A DNA stretch of 64,000 nucleotides from JABMQW01 sp964439935 (GCA_964439935.1 CAYTPW010000004.1:131294-195293); one strand, 5' to 3'; shown: positions 17,275-26,615, counted from the stretch's first letter. A program made the numbers and translations. Notes: a model not told the origin generated them from the letters alone.

Positions 17275-17970
17275 TTAACTAAATAATTCTTTGAACCTGG
17301 TATCAGCAAGCTCATAATTATCCGTGGCTGTCTGGTAATCGGATCCAACCCGGCCGTTGTCCAGGAACACCACTCGACTACAGAAATTCCAGCTCCAGGA
17401 AAAATCATGGGTAACCAGTATAATTGTCCGACCTTCGGCTTTCCAATCCACCAATATTGATTCCGTTAAACCCCGACCCTGGACATCAAGACCCGTAAAC
17501 GGTTCATCAAACAACAGTAATTTCCAATCGATTATAAGTGCCAACGCCAGTTTCAGTCGTTGTAGCATTCCCTGTGAGTAAACCTTGATCGGATCGGTTG
17601 CCTGGGCAGTAAGATTAACCCTATCCAGAACACTATAAATAGTCTTTTGGGAAACTGGTGTTTCATATATGCCACTGAATAAAATAAGATTCTCCACTGC
17701 CGATAATGATGAATATAAGCCGGGTGCATGGCCTAAATACAATATCCCCCTTCGATTTGTAGATGGGCCTTTAAACAAATCTCGTTCTTTGAATTTTGCC
17801 CTACCTTTGGTAGGCGCTGAAATACGAGCGAGGATTCTAAGAAAAGTGGATTTACCAACCCCATTTTTACCCATAATTGCTACAATCTCAGCACTGTCCA
17901 ATACCAGGTTAAGATCTGCCAGTATCGGGCGGTGATAAAAAGATTTACCTAAATGTTCTATAACCAGCAA
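17275..17970 (-). CDS. ccmA: Haem exporter ATP-binding subunit CcmA
   Basis: The 231-residue ABC ATPase has Walker A GKNGVGKST (34-42) and a signature region VYSQGMLQRLKLALAL (CcmA proteins have a degenerate LSxGQ). Walker B is LLLFDEPFTGLD and the switch is VTHD. It powers release of haem-loaded CcmE. It is 22 bases downstream of the CcmI-like gene, and its stop is one base before the ccmB start. The length is normal for the family, about 200-230 residues. Confidence 0.95.
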   Translation of the reverse strand: MLVIEHLGKSFYHRPILADLNLVLDSAEIVAIMGKNGVGKSTFLRILARISAPTKGRAKFKERDLFKGPSTNRRGILYLGHAPGLYSSLSAVENLILFSGIYETPVSQKTIYSVLDRVNLTAQATDPIKVYSQGMLQRLKLALALIIDWKLLLFDEPFTGLDVQGRGLTESILVDWKAEGRTIILVTHDFSWSWNFCSRVVFLDNGRVGSDYQTATDNYELADTRFKELFS

Positions 17971-17992
17971 TTAATTTCCGGTATTGTCAATT

Positions 17993-18271
17993 CTAGAAAT
18001 TTGCTTTTTTCTCTTTAATTATAGCAATCAACTGCGACGCTTCCAGTTTCAACCGATTACGCGATGCTAAATAATCTTCCTCATTCAAAAAACCAAGTTC
18101 ATGTTCCATATCAACCTGTTTGATTAGGTGGTAGATGGCAATTTTCTGTGAATTCAATGCTTTTAGCTCAGCCTGTATAGTAATAGCATAATTGCTACGT
18201 GGGCGCAACAATGGTTGTGCGACAACCACAACACTGAAAACAAACATCACGAATATTAAGATCATTTCCAT
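17993..18271 (-). CDS. CcmI-like small membrane protein of the cytochrome c maturation operon
   Basis: From the chosen ATG the protein has about 92 residues: one N-terminal helix (MEMILIFVMFVFSVVVVAQ) followed by a charged helical tail (LKALNSQKIAIYHLIKQVDMEHELG, then LNEEDYLASRNRLKLEA). This is the layout of the N-terminal part of CcmI or similar apocytochrome-holding subunits, without TPR repeats. The start at 18271 has a strong AAGGAGGAG eight bases upstream and lies just after the ccmF stop; the longest frame at 18304 is rejected. The role in presenting apocytochrome is inference. Confidence 0.6.
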   Translation of the reverse strand: MEMILIFVMFVFSVVVVAQPLLRPRSNYAITIQAELKALNSQKIAIYHLIKQVDMEHELGFLNEEDYLASRNRLKLEASQLIAIIKEKKANF

Positions 18272-18272
18272 C

Positions 18273-20249
18273 TTACTGTCTCCTCCTTTCGGGCCAGAGA
18301 GCAATCAGCGAGCCAAGAACAAAAATATAGCTCCCGATCCAAACCCAGCTAACCAGAGGATTAATCATAATTTTAAAAGACGCCGACTCAGTGCTGCTAT
18401 CATAGCCACTAAAAACGGAATAGATATCCTGGCTTAGTGTTGTATATATATCCAACTCGCTGTGTGGTTGTCGTCGTCGCTGATCAGGGTGACGATGAAA
18501 ATATATTCGTTTCTCAGGAAACAGGTTGGTAATATGATCACCGCCCACTTCTGAAATCCTGAGATGCGCTATCCAGGCAAAGTGATTGGATCGTTCCTCG
18601 GTACGGATGTCTCGCAAATCAATTTCATAGCCGCCCAGATGAAATTTATCCCCGGTCTTGATAGCGGTTTCTATGTCCTGATCAAAGGCTTGACCGGTGA
18701 ATCCGATAAACATTAAAACGATTCCGAAATGGACGATATAACCTCCATAGCGATGACGGTTCTTCCGCAACATCTGCCAAAAAGCCTTAATTATTGATTC
18801 TCCAAACCGCTGTTTCCGGGCAGTGATTCCTCTGATAAACTCAAGCGCGATCGTAGTTGCTACAAAAACCGATAATGAAAACGAAATGACGATATAACCT
18901 GACAAATCCATGAGTAAAAAAATAACCAGTGATACTAATCCTGCCACGACCGGAATTGAAAATAGTTTAATCAGGACTGTTCTCGAAGTCCGACGCCAGG
19001 CTAACAGAGGGCCAATTCCTGTCAGCAATAACAGTAACAGGCCGATAGGAATATTCACCTGATTGAAAAAGGGCGGCCCAACAGTAATCTTGGTGCCTCG
19101 TACAGCTTCCGTAAGGACCGGAAACATAGTGCCCCAAAAGACGGCAAAACACATAACAACGAATATTACATTATTGAATAGAAAGCCACTTTCGCGTGAT
19201 ATAAAAGATTCAATTCTGTTGGGTGTTCGCAACTGGGGTAATCGCTTGATCAACAGCAATGTTGAAACAATCAGGATCAAGAAAACAAATCCGAGAAAAA
19301 GTGGACCAAGAGAGGAGGCGGTGAAGGAATGCACCGATGACATCACTCCGCTGCGGGTTAGGAAGGTGCCAAAGATACTCAGAGCAAAGGTAACAATGAT
19401 CAGGACCATATTCCAGACCCTGAGCATATCCCGTTTTTCCTGAATGATAATTGAATGGATAAAAGCGGTTGCTGTTAACCAGGGCATCAATGATGCATTT
19501 TCTACAGGATCCCAGGCCCAGTATCCACCCCAGCCAAGCTCCTGATAGGCCCACCAGGCACCCAGCAGAATTCCAATACCTAATGCTAGCCACGTAACCA
19601 GTGTCCAGCGCCGCACCAATTTAATCCAGGTGGCCGATGAATCACCGGTGATCATAGCCGCCATTGCAAAAGCGAACGGGATTGCGAATCCCACATAACC
19701 GAGATAGAGGGTCGGCGGGTGAATCGCCATGGTCACATTTTGTAACAATGGATTCAGGCCATTTCCATCAGACACAATAATACCTGCTTCTACTGGTGAA
19801 AATGGATTAGTAACAAAATTGGTCATTATCAAGAAGAAGAATTGAACTAAAGTGATAATCACCAGCACCCATGGCATCATTACTTTATTGGCATTCCAGT
19901 TCTGGTAAATCACCACTAGATTATAAATGGATAGAATAAAAACCCAGAATAACAGCGAACCGGCTTGTCCGGCCCACAGGGCAGAAATTTTATACAATAA
20001 TGGTGTGGCAGCACTGGTGTATTGAGCAACATATTCCAGATTAAAATTACTGCGTATCAACTCACGAGCCAGAATCAAGGTGGCAAAAATCACCAGGCTA
20101 GAAGAGATTATTGCTGCTCTACGGCCGCTTATGTACAACCGATTATCACTCGATCGTATAAAATATCCAACAATTACCAGTGTTAGGAATGAAAAACCGA
20201 GCGCCAGACTTTGGGAGACAGCACCCAGGGTAGCCAAAGAACCAATCAT
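18273..20249 (-). CDS. ccmF: Cytochrome c haem lyase subunit CcmF
   Basis: The 658-residue polytopic membrane protein has about 13-15 helices. The haem-handling WWD motif WGGYWAWDPVENASLMPWL is intact. Family histidine regions appear in MAIHPPTLYLGYVG, TAFIHSIIIQ and SSVHSFTAS. It ligates haem to the CxxCH motif of apocytochromes. The C-terminal part is a periplasmic domain (about 540-620) followed by a final helix. It overlaps ccmE by four bases. A partner CcmH and the thioredoxin CcmG, normally encoded beside it, are not found in this window. Confidence 0.96.
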   Translation of the reverse strand: MIGSLATLGAVSQSLALGFSFLTLVIVGYFIRSSDNRLYISGRRAAIISSSLVIFATLILARELIRSNFNLEYVAQYTSAATPLLYKISALWAGQAGSLLFWVFILSIYNLVVIYQNWNANKVMMPWVLVIITLVQFFFLIMTNFVTNPFSPVEAGIIVSDGNGLNPLLQNVTMAIHPPTLYLGYVGFAIPFAFAMAAMITGDSSATWIKLVRRWTLVTWLALGIGILLGAWWAYQELGWGGYWAWDPVENASLMPWLTATAFIHSIIIQEKRDMLRVWNMVLIIVTFALSIFGTFLTRSGVMSSVHSFTASSLGPLFLGFVFLILIVSTLLLIKRLPQLRTPNRIESFISRESGFLFNNVIFVVMCFAVFWGTMFPVLTEAVRGTKITVGPPFFNQVNIPIGLLLLLLTGIGPLLAWRRTSRTVLIKLFSIPVVAGLVSLVIFLLMDLSGYIVISFSLSVFVATTIALEFIRGITARKQRFGESIIKAFWQMLRKNRHRYGGYIVHFGIVLMFIGFTGQAFDQDIETAIKTGDKFHLGGYEIDLRDIRTEERSNHFAWIAHLRISEVGGDHITNLFPEKRIYFHRHPDQRRRQPHSELDIYTTLSQDIYSVFSGYDSSTESASFKIMINPLVSWVWIGSYIFVLGSLIALWPERRRQ

Positions 20250-20665
20250 ATGCCACCCAAATCATAGTTATCCGCATCCCTGAGATCGCCTTCGTAACGC
20301 GAAGCACATTTCGTCATCAGGTTATCAGCATAGAATTCACTATTTCGATATTCACCCTCAACTATGACTTCGCATCCATCTTCAAACAGATCCGGCCGTG
20401 TTTTGTCATAATGCACTCTTATCGTTTCATCACCCTGCTCCAGTAGAAATTCCATATCCAGCAGGTTATCTTCAGCTATTATGATCGACCCCGTTTGGAC
20501 GTTCCCACCCAAACGAAATCTTTCCTGATTGTAATCGCCGGTGACCAGCTCTTCAATTGATAAAAATGGGACTTCTTTACCTTGTGTTCCAGTTGTTATC
20601 CACATCAGAAAGAGGGCAACAATTATTACCACCGCAACTGCTATATTTGATCGCTTATTCATCAT
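20246..20665 (-). CDS. ccmE: Cytochrome c maturation haem chaperone CcmE, cysteine (CxxxY) variant
   Basis: The 139-residue protein has an N-terminal membrane anchor (8-26) and an OB-fold domain with the family strands FRLGGNVQTGS, MEFLLEQGDETIRVHYD and PDLFEDGCEVIVEGEY. The haem-carrying motif near the end is TKCASRYEGD, where classical CcmE has HxxxY. The haem ligand is therefore a cysteine followed by Tyr (CxxxY). This form is known from Desulfovibrio and archaeal Ccm systems, where haem is bound through Cys and CcmH is dispensable. The cluster here also lacks CcmG and CcmH. The gene is ten bases after the mutase gene and overlaps ccmF. Confidence 0.94.
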   Translation of the reverse strand: MMNKRSNIAVAVVIIVALFLMWITTGTQGKEVPFLSIEELVTGDYNQERFRLGGNVQTGSIIIAEDNLLDMEFLLEQGDETIRVHYDKTRPDLFEDGCEVIVEGEYRNSEFYADNLMTKCASRYEGDLRDADNYDLGGI

Positions 20666-20675
20666 TCATCCTGTA

Positions 20676-22325
20676 CTAAAATACCGTAGTTTCCTGCCAT
20701 TCGCCAAATTCGGCCTTCATGGCATCAACAATTTCCCCCAGTGTGGCATAGGCCTTTGCTGCTTCAATTATCGGAAGCATCAAATTTGTGTTACTCCTGC
20801 AAGCTGCCCGAATAGCAGCTTGGGCTGTTTTTACCAAAGCATTGTCACGTTTGCTTTTCAATTTGTTTATCGCTGCAATCTGTACCTTTTCGGATTCTTT
20901 CCCAATTTCCAGTAGTGGAATTTCAATCGCTTCATTTTCTTTGATAAACTCATTAACGCCTACTACAATTCTCCGGTTAGTATCAACTTTCCTTTGATAT
21001 TCCGATGCAGCATGAGCGATCTCACGCTGGAAATATCCCACTTCAATTCCTGGAATAACTCCGCCCAATTTTTCGATTTCAGAAAAATAATTCTCAGCTT
21101 CCGCTTCCATTCTATCAGTCAACTGCTCAACATACCACGATCCACCCAGTGGATCAGCTACATTAGCTACTCCCGTTTCAAATGCAATTAACTGTTGAGT
21201 CCGCAGGGCTATCTCGGCAGCTTTAGCTGTCGGCAATGCCAGTGTTTCATCCATTGAATTGGTGTGGAGCGATTGAGTTCCACCCAAAACGGCAGCCAAT
21301 CCCTGAAAACCAGTGCGGGCAATATTGATCTCAGGCTGCTGGGCGGTCAGGGAGCATCCCGCAGTTTGGGTATGAAAACGTAATTTCCAGGACCGGGGAT
21401 CAGATGCGCCGTAACGCTCTTTCATGTGCCGGGCCCAGATCCGACGAGCAGCGCGATATTTGGCAATTTCCTCAAAGAAATCCAAATGGGAATTGAAGAA
21501 AAATGATAACCTTGGAGCAAATGAATCGACATCCTGACCAGCTTTTTGAGCATATTCGACATAGGTAAAACCATCAGCAAGCGTAAATGCCAATTCCTGG
21601 GCAGCGGTTGAACCGGCTTCACGAATATGGTAGCCACTGATCGATATTGTATTGAACTGTGGTAATTGATCGGTGCAATAGGCGATCATATCCGTTATAA
21701 TCCGCATTGACGGTTCCGGTGGAAAAATCCATTCTTTCTGGGCAATAAATTCCTTAAGGATATCGTTTTGTAGCGTGCCTCGCAGTTGAGTGGATGAAAC
21801 GCCCTGAAGCTCTGCTACTGCAAGATAGAAAGCCAACAAGATTACTGCGGGACCATTGATCGTCTGGGAAACGGAAATGTTACCCAAATCAATTTGATCA
21901 AACAAGATTTCCATATCGGCCAGTGAAGCAACATTGACACCGCATTTACCCACTTCACCGGCCGAGAATGGATGATCGGGATCGTAACCCATCAACGTAG
22001 GCATATCATAAGCCACAGACAGACCTGTCTGCCCCTGCTCCAGGAGAAACCGATAGCGTCGGTTAGTTTCCTGCGGGGTTGCAAAACCCGAGAATTGCCG
22101 CATAGTCCATAGTCGTCCGCGGTACATATTGGGATGTACTCCACGAGTATATGGATACTGACCTGGAAAACCAAGTTGTTCGAGATATTTCCCGGTAATT
22201 TCGTCCGGTAGGTAAAGCGGATCAACCGATTGTCCGCTTACAGTATCAAAATTGTAATCCCTAACGCACGCGCGGCCAACTTCGTCTTTCCAGAGCTGAA
22301 AAGCTTTATCGAAATTCTTACTCAC
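20676..22325 (-). CDS. Methylmalonyl-CoA mutase-type acyl-CoA mutase, large subunit without B12 domain
   Basis: The 549-residue TIM-barrel catalytic subunit carries PYTRGVHPNMYRGRLWTMRQ (about 58-77), the QTGLSVAYDMPTLMGYD region, SQTINGP and RFHTQTAGCSLTAQQPE. All of these are typical of the archaeal-type methylmalonyl-CoA mutase alpha subunit. The cobalamin-binding DxHxxG domain is absent, so a separate small subunit is needed; none is in the window. Likely reaction: (R)-methylmalonyl-CoA to succinyl-CoA. A PduO-type cobalamin adenosyltransferase gene lies 5.4 kb upstream in the same direction and could supply the cofactor. Isobutyryl-CoA mutase and related enzymes share the fold, so substrate is not certain. 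Confidence 0.9.
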   Translation of the reverse strand: MSKNFDKAFQLWKDEVGRACVRDYNFDTVSGQSVDPLYLPDEITGKYLEQLGFPGQYPYTRGVHPNMYRGRLWTMRQFSGFATPQETNRRYRFLLEQGQTGLSVAYDMPTLMGYDPDHPFSAGEVGKCGVNVASLADMEILFDQIDLGNISVSQTINGPAVILLAFYLAVAELQGVSSTQLRGTLQNDILKEFIAQKEWIFPPEPSMRIITDMIAYCTDQLPQFNTISISGYHIREAGSTAAQELAFTLADGFTYVEYAQKAGQDVDSFAPRLSFFFNSHLDFFEEIAKYRAARRIWARHMKERYGASDPRSWKLRFHTQTAGCSLTAQQPEINIARTGFQGLAAVLGGTQSLHTNSMDETLALPTAKAAEIALRTQQLIAFETGVANVADPLGGSWYVEQLTDRMEAEAENYFSEIEKLGGVIPGIEVGYFQREIAHAASEYQRKVDTNRRIVVGVNEFIKENEAIEIPLLEIGKESEKVQIAAINKLKSKRDNALVKTAQAAIRAACRSNTNLMLPIIEAAKAYATLGEIVDAMKAEFGEWQETTVF

Positions 22326-22419
22326 AGTAGTTACCTGATCTCTATCACTAATCCTGATTATTTTTAATAATTAAACCGCATATTTTACTAACAGCCAAAT
22401 AGTCTCCAAATGAATTAAT

Positions 22420-24309
22420 TCAGATTAATGATTGAACCGATGCCACCAGTCCATCCTCATCTAGTTTCAGCTTTGCCAGCAATTCTGTGCGTGTACCATG
22501 GGTAACAAATTCATCGGGGAAGCCCAATGGTAGTACTTGACCAGAGAAGTTTCGATTGTTCAACCAGTTTAAAACGCTTTCGCCGAATCCTCCGGTCAGG
22601 GAACCTTCTTCGACAGTAATAATTTTGGTAAACCGCTTTAATAAACTGCCCAGATATTTTTCGTCCAGCGGCTTGACGAACCGGCAGTTGACAACTTCGC
22701 AGGACAGATCCTTTTCTGCTAATTGATCAGCCACTGTCAAGGCAGTGTAAACCATTGGACCAACTGCCAGGATGGCGACATCCTTTCCAGATCGTTCGAT
22801 TGCCCAACTACCAATTGGTAACAATTCGACTTGACCGGCGCGGGTGAATTCCACAGAACTGGATTTTGGATAGCGGATCGCAAAAGGACCATCATTATAA
22901 TTCAGCGCTGTGTACAGTAAATGACGTAATTCATTTCCGTTTTTAGGGGCTGCCACAATCATACCCGGCATCGCCCGTAAATAAACCAGATCAAAACTAC
23001 CGTGATGAGTCGGTCCATCCTCCCTTGCAAGTCCAGCACGATCTAGACAGAAAATAACCGGTAGATGCTGAATCGCTACGTCATGAATTATATGATCGAA
23101 GGCACGTTGTAAAAACGTTGAATAAATCGCTACAATCGGCCTGATATTTTCCGTGGCCAGGCCACCGGCAAAAGTAACTGCATGCCCCTCAGCAATTCCC
23201 ACATCATAATAACGCTCAGGAAATTCCCTGGCATAGGGAACCAATCCGGTCCCCTCGCGCATGGCAGCCGTAATACAGACTGTATCATGGCGATTGCGTG
23301 CGATCTCGCAGGCCAATTCACCAAAAGCATCCTGAAAAGATGGTACTGACGTTATTGGTTCCGGCGGGTTTCCAGAATTGTGGTTACCGGAAATCCCGTG
23401 ATATTTTATTGGATCTGATTCCGCTGCACCAAGTCCTTTGCCCTTGGTAGTATTAATGTGCAATAGCACCGGTGTTTTAATATCTTTTATATTCTGCAAG
23501 GTTGCGACCAGTTCATCGAGATCATTGCCATCAATCGGTCCAAAATACCTGAAACCCAGCTCATCAAAAATGATCCCGGGGACTAAAAGATTCTTAAGGC
23601 TTTCCTCGATTTTTTTCAAACCCATTCGAATCGCATATTTTCCAACTGGCAGGGTACCGGTCCAATCCCAAACCTCATCGCGGATCCTGTTATACAATGG
23701 ATTAGTTTGGATACGATTCAAATAGGTACGAATAGCTCCAACGTTGGGACTGATCGACATTTTGTTATCATTAAGGATGACCAGAATTTGTTTTCGTAAC
23801 GAACCAGCATTATTTATACCTTCAAATGCGAGTCCCCCGGTCATTGAGCCATCGCCAATAATTGCCGCCACACAAAAATCTGCTTGATTCTGGTCCCGGC
23901 CGGCGGCAATCCCCAAAGCTGCCGAGATTGATGTTGAAGCATGCCCGGCTCCAAATACATCATAATCACTTTCTGTCCTTTTGAGAAATCCGCTTAAACC
24001 ATTCAATTGCCGGATTGTGGAAAATTCATCCCTCCGGCCGGTTAAAATTTTATGAGCGTAAGCCTGATGCCCGACATCCCACACGATTTTATCATCTGGC
24101 GCGTTATAGATATAATGAACGGCAACGGTTAATTCAATGGCTCCTAATGTCGGCGCCAGATGCCCACCGGTCTCTTTAACCACCGAGATAATATATTCCC
24201 GCAATTCCTGACATAACAGTTTTAATTCACTCAAAGCCAGTGGTTTGAGATCAGCGGGACAATGTATGCGTGGTAATATTTTATAATCCATGTCAGTTGA
24301 TGTTTTCAT
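22420..24309 (-). CDS. dxs: 1-deoxy-D-xylulose-5-phosphate synthase
   Basis: The 629-residue thiamine-diphosphate enzyme condenses pyruvate and glyceraldehyde 3-phosphate, the first step of the MEP isoprenoid pathway. Landmarks are GGHLAPTLGAIELTVAVHY, VWDVGHQAYAHKILTGR, FGAGHASTSISAALG, the ThDP-binding GDGSMTGG with downstream NDNKMSISPN, and CLDRAGLAREDGPTHHGSFDLVYLR in the central domain. The length is standard. The start overlaps pdxT by four bases, and an in-frame Met at codon 7 is a possible alternative. IspH of the same pathway is encoded 1.4 kb upstream. Confidence 0.97.
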   Translation of the reverse strand: MKTSTDMDYKILPRIHCPADLKPLALSELKLLCQELREYIISVVKETGGHLAPTLGAIELTVAVHYIYNAPDDKIVWDVGHQAYAHKILTGRRDEFSTIRQLNGLSGFLKRTESDYDVFGAGHASTSISAALGIAAGRDQNQADFCVAAIIGDGSMTGGLAFEGINNAGSLRKQILVILNDNKMSISPNVGAIRTYLNRIQTNPLYNRIRDEVWDWTGTLPVGKYAIRMGLKKIEESLKNLLVPGIIFDELGFRYFGPIDGNDLDELVATLQNIKDIKTPVLLHINTTKGKGLGAAESDPIKYHGISGNHNSGNPPEPITSVPSFQDAFGELACEIARNRHDTVCITAAMREGTGLVPYAREFPERYYDVGIAEGHAVTFAGGLATENIRPIVAIYSTFLQRAFDHIIHDVAIQHLPVIFCLDRAGLAREDGPTHHGSFDLVYLRAMPGMIVAAPKNGNELRHLLYTALNYNDGPFAIRYPKSSSVEFTRAGQVELLPIGSWAIERSGKDVAILAVGPMVYTALTVADQLAEKDLSCEVVNCRFVKPLDEKYLGSLLKRFTKIITVEEGSLTGGFGESVLNWLNNRNFSGQVLPLGFPDEFVTHGTRTELLAKLKLDEDGLVASVQSLI

Positions 24310-24884
24310 CCGACCTGATCATTGTAGAAAGCCGCTTGATGAAACAGAGTAATATCATCCAATTCAGGATGGAAAGTAAGTCCAATGTGACGACCTTGTC
24401 GAATTGCAACCGGTTGATTATTGTGACGAGCTAGAATTTCAACGTTCGAGCCCACCTCAATGATTTTTGGTGCTCGTATAAAGGTAGCTGCAATAACATC
24501 GGAACGATTGTCAAAATCCACTGAAATACTATCGCTGAATGAATCAACCTGACGGCCGTAAGCATTTCGTTCCAACCTGATATCCAGTAGACCAAGTTGA
24601 TCAATCTTTGCATTGTTTTTCTGATTACTCATCAATATCAGTCCGGCACAGGTCCCCAAAACAGGCATTTTCCGGGCAAAATCCAACAACGGTTGGCGTA
24701 ATCCGGTTGATGCAATCAATTTAGTCATTGTCGTCGATTCACCGCCTGGAATTATTAAGCCGTTCACTTCCTCAAGTTGCTGTTGATACCGAACCAACAC
24801 CGGTTTGAGGTCCAAGCAGGATAATATTCGACTATGCCTGGCATAATCGCCCTGAAGACCTAGCAGGCCAATCTTCACTACCAA
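24306..24884 (-). CDS. pdxT: Pyridoxal 5'-phosphate synthase glutaminase subunit PdxT
   Basis: The 192-residue class I glutamine amidotransferase supplies ammonia to PdxS. The oxyanion region is GLIIPGGESTTMTKLI, the nucleophile elbow is LGTCAGLILMS (catalytic Cys), and the His-Glu dyad is in LTFHPELDD. The N-terminus KIGLLGLQGDYARH is typical. It overlaps pdxS by seven bases and dxs by four. Confidence 0.97.
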   Translation of the reverse strand: MVVKIGLLGLQGDYARHSRILSCLDLKPVLVRYQQQLEEVNGLIIPGGESTTMTKLIASTGLRQPLLDFARKMPVLGTCAGLILMSNQKNNAKIDQLGLLDIRLERNAYGRQVDSFSDSISVDFDNRSDVIAATFIRAPKIIEVGSNVEILARHNNQPVAIRQGRHIGLTFHPELDDITLFHQAAFYNDQVG

Positions 24885-25759
24885 CCACGCTCCTGCAGTC
24901 GTTGTTCTGGTGGTATTTCGGCAATATCAAGTCCTTTCATTGCCGCCTTCAAGCCAGTGGAAATTTCAGCCAGTTTTTTAGGATCATCGAAGTAGGTCAC
25001 TGCTTCTACGATTGCTTCTGCCCGATGGGCTGGATCTTCACTCATAAATATACCCGAGCCTACAAATACTGTTTCAGCCCCCAACTGCATCATCAACGAT
25101 GCATCAGCTGGCGTAGCAACACCGCCAGCAGCAAAATTTGGCACTGGTAGTTGGCCTTTGTCAGCGACTTCCCGAACCAGGTTAAAAGGCGCTCCAAGCA
25201 CTTTAGCCTGAGCCATTAATTCATCTGCCCCCATAATCGTCAACTCTTTTATTTCACGCTGAACACTGCGCATATGACGCACTGCCTCAACAATATTGCC
25301 ACTGCCAGCTTCTCCTTTAGTACGGATCAAAGCAGCACCTTCGCCAATTCTTCGTAATGCTTCTCCCAGATCCCGACAGCCGCAAACGAAAGGAATTTGG
25401 AAATCATATTTCCAGATATGATTAGCTTCATCGGCCGGTGTCAAAACTTCACTCTCATCGATAAAATCTACTCCCAAGGCCTCAAGAATCTGGGCCTCAG
25501 CAAAATGACCTATCCGGCACTTGGCCATTACCGGAATTGATACTTTATCCTGAATTCTCTTGATCATGGCTGGATCACTCATCCGTGCAATTCCGCCATC
25601 TTTCCGGATATCCGCCGGGATCCGTTCCAGAGCCATCACGGCCACGGCACCGGCATCTTCGGCAATTTTGGCCTGGTCAGCGGTGGTTACATCCATTATT
25701 ACTCCACCTTTGAGCATTTCAGCCAAGCCAGTTTTTACTTTTATAGATCCTTTATCCAT
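24878..25759 (-). CDS. pdxS: Pyridoxal 5'-phosphate synthase lyase subunit PdxS
   Basis: About 293 residues from the chosen start. The TIM-barrel enzyme makes PLP directly from ribose 5-phosphate, glyceraldehyde 3-phosphate and ammonia. Conserved stretches are KVKTGLAEMLKGGVIMDV, MALERIPADIRKDGGIARMSDP, VMAKCRIGHFAEAQ, DFIDESEVLTPAD, PFVCGCRDLGEALRRI and FAAGGVATPADA. The longest frame starts at 25798 inside ispH. The ATG at 25759 fits better: CAGGA precedes it and it overlaps the ispH stop in ATGGATAA. It overlaps pdxT at its end. Confidence 0.96.
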   Translation of the reverse strand: MDKGSIKVKTGLAEMLKGGVIMDVTTADQAKIAEDAGAVAVMALERIPADIRKDGGIARMSDPAMIKRIQDKVSIPVMAKCRIGHFAEAQILEALGVDFIDESEVLTPADEANHIWKYDFQIPFVCGCRDLGEALRRIGEGAALIRTKGEAGSGNIVEAVRHMRSVQREIKELTIMGADELMAQAKVLGAPFNLVREVADKGQLPVPNFAAGGVATPADASLMMQLGAETVFVGSGIFMSEDPAHRAEAIVEAVTYFDDPKKLAEISTGLKAAMKGLDIAEIPPEQRLQERGW

Positions 25760-26615
25760 AACTAACATCCTGATTATGTTGTTCAGCAAATTTTTCAATT
25801 GAGTGAGTCACCTCTTCGATAACTGAATCGGGGGTAGACGCACCCGCTGAGATACCAACTGTTTTCGCGCTAATAAACCATTCGGGATCCAAGTCACTGG
25901 CAGTTGTAACTTGATAAGAATGCTTATTTCGTTTGAGTGCCAATTGTGTTAAACGTTTTGAGTTAGCGCTGGTAAAACTGCCGATAATAATTACGATCTC
26001 ACAATTTTCCGCCAGACTAATAATCTGTTCCTGGTTGCGCTTGGTGGGAAAACAAATTGTATTAATAAAGCACAAATCGTGGACTTTGGTCATCAATACA
26101 TTAATAATTGCCTGTACATTTTCGATCGTTTGTGTTGACTGACTGACAACACCAGCCCGTTTGATTTTACCCAGATCCTGTGCTTCCTCCGGTGTAGCGA
26201 CAACAATCGCATCTTTCACCTGGCTGGCGATCCCGACCACTTCATCGTGCTTGTGATCCCCGATAATTAGTACCTTATAGCCTCGATCTTCAAGATTCTT
26301 GACTTCCTGGTGAATATCCCGCACTAATGGGCAGGTGGCATCAACAATATTCATTCCCATTTCCCGGGCTTTTTCCCAAGTGTCAGTGATAGTTCCATGT
26401 GCCCGGAATAGAATTGGCTCCCCTTCCGGAACTTCCGATAAATCGTTTACGACATGCGCACCACCTTGCGATAGATCCTCAACCACCTGCTCATTATGTA
26501 CAATATGACCCAGCATGTAAACTTGCCCATGTTCTTGGGCAGTTTTGTACGCAATATTTACTGCATCCCGTACTCCGAAACAATACCCAGCGTCCTTGGC
26601 AATCGTGATCTTCAT
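25752..26615 (-). CDS. ispH: 4-hydroxy-3-methylbut-2-enyl diphosphate reductase IspH (LytB)
   Basis: The 287-residue [4Fe-4S] enzyme catalyses the last MEP-pathway step to IPP and DMAPP. The three cluster cysteines lie in DAGYCFGVRDAV (Cys12), IVDATCPLVRDIHQE and LCFINTICFPTKRNQEQI. The conserved GHIVHNEQVV, FRAHG, GAST and ExVT elements are also present. The length is standard for bacterial IspH. It overlaps nrnA by four bases upstream and pdxS by eight downstream, so isoprenoid and B6 genes are interleaved. Confidence 0.97.
   Translation of the reverse strand: MKITIAKDAGYCFGVRDAVNIAYKTAQEHGQVYMLGHIVHNEQVVEDLSQGGAHVVNDLSEVPEGEPILFRAHGTITDTWEKAREMGMNIVDATCPLVRDIHQEVKNLEDRGYKVLIIGDHKHDEVVGIASQVKDAIVVATPEEAQDLGKIKRAGVVSQSTQTIENVQAIINVLMTKVHDLCFINTICFPTKRNQEQIISLAENCEIVIIIGSFTSANSKRLTQLALKRNKHSYQVTTASDLDPEWFISAKTVGISAGASTPDSVIEEVTHSIEKFAEQHNQDVSYG

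Noticed and set aside
17274..17408. Extended N-terminus for CcmB
   Set aside because: It lies wholly inside ccmA in another frame and is not CcmB-like; the ATG at 17273 gives the family length.
19063..19443. 126-aa plus-strand open frame opposite ccmF
   Set aside because: It overlaps the WWD region of ccmF entirely and has no start signals.
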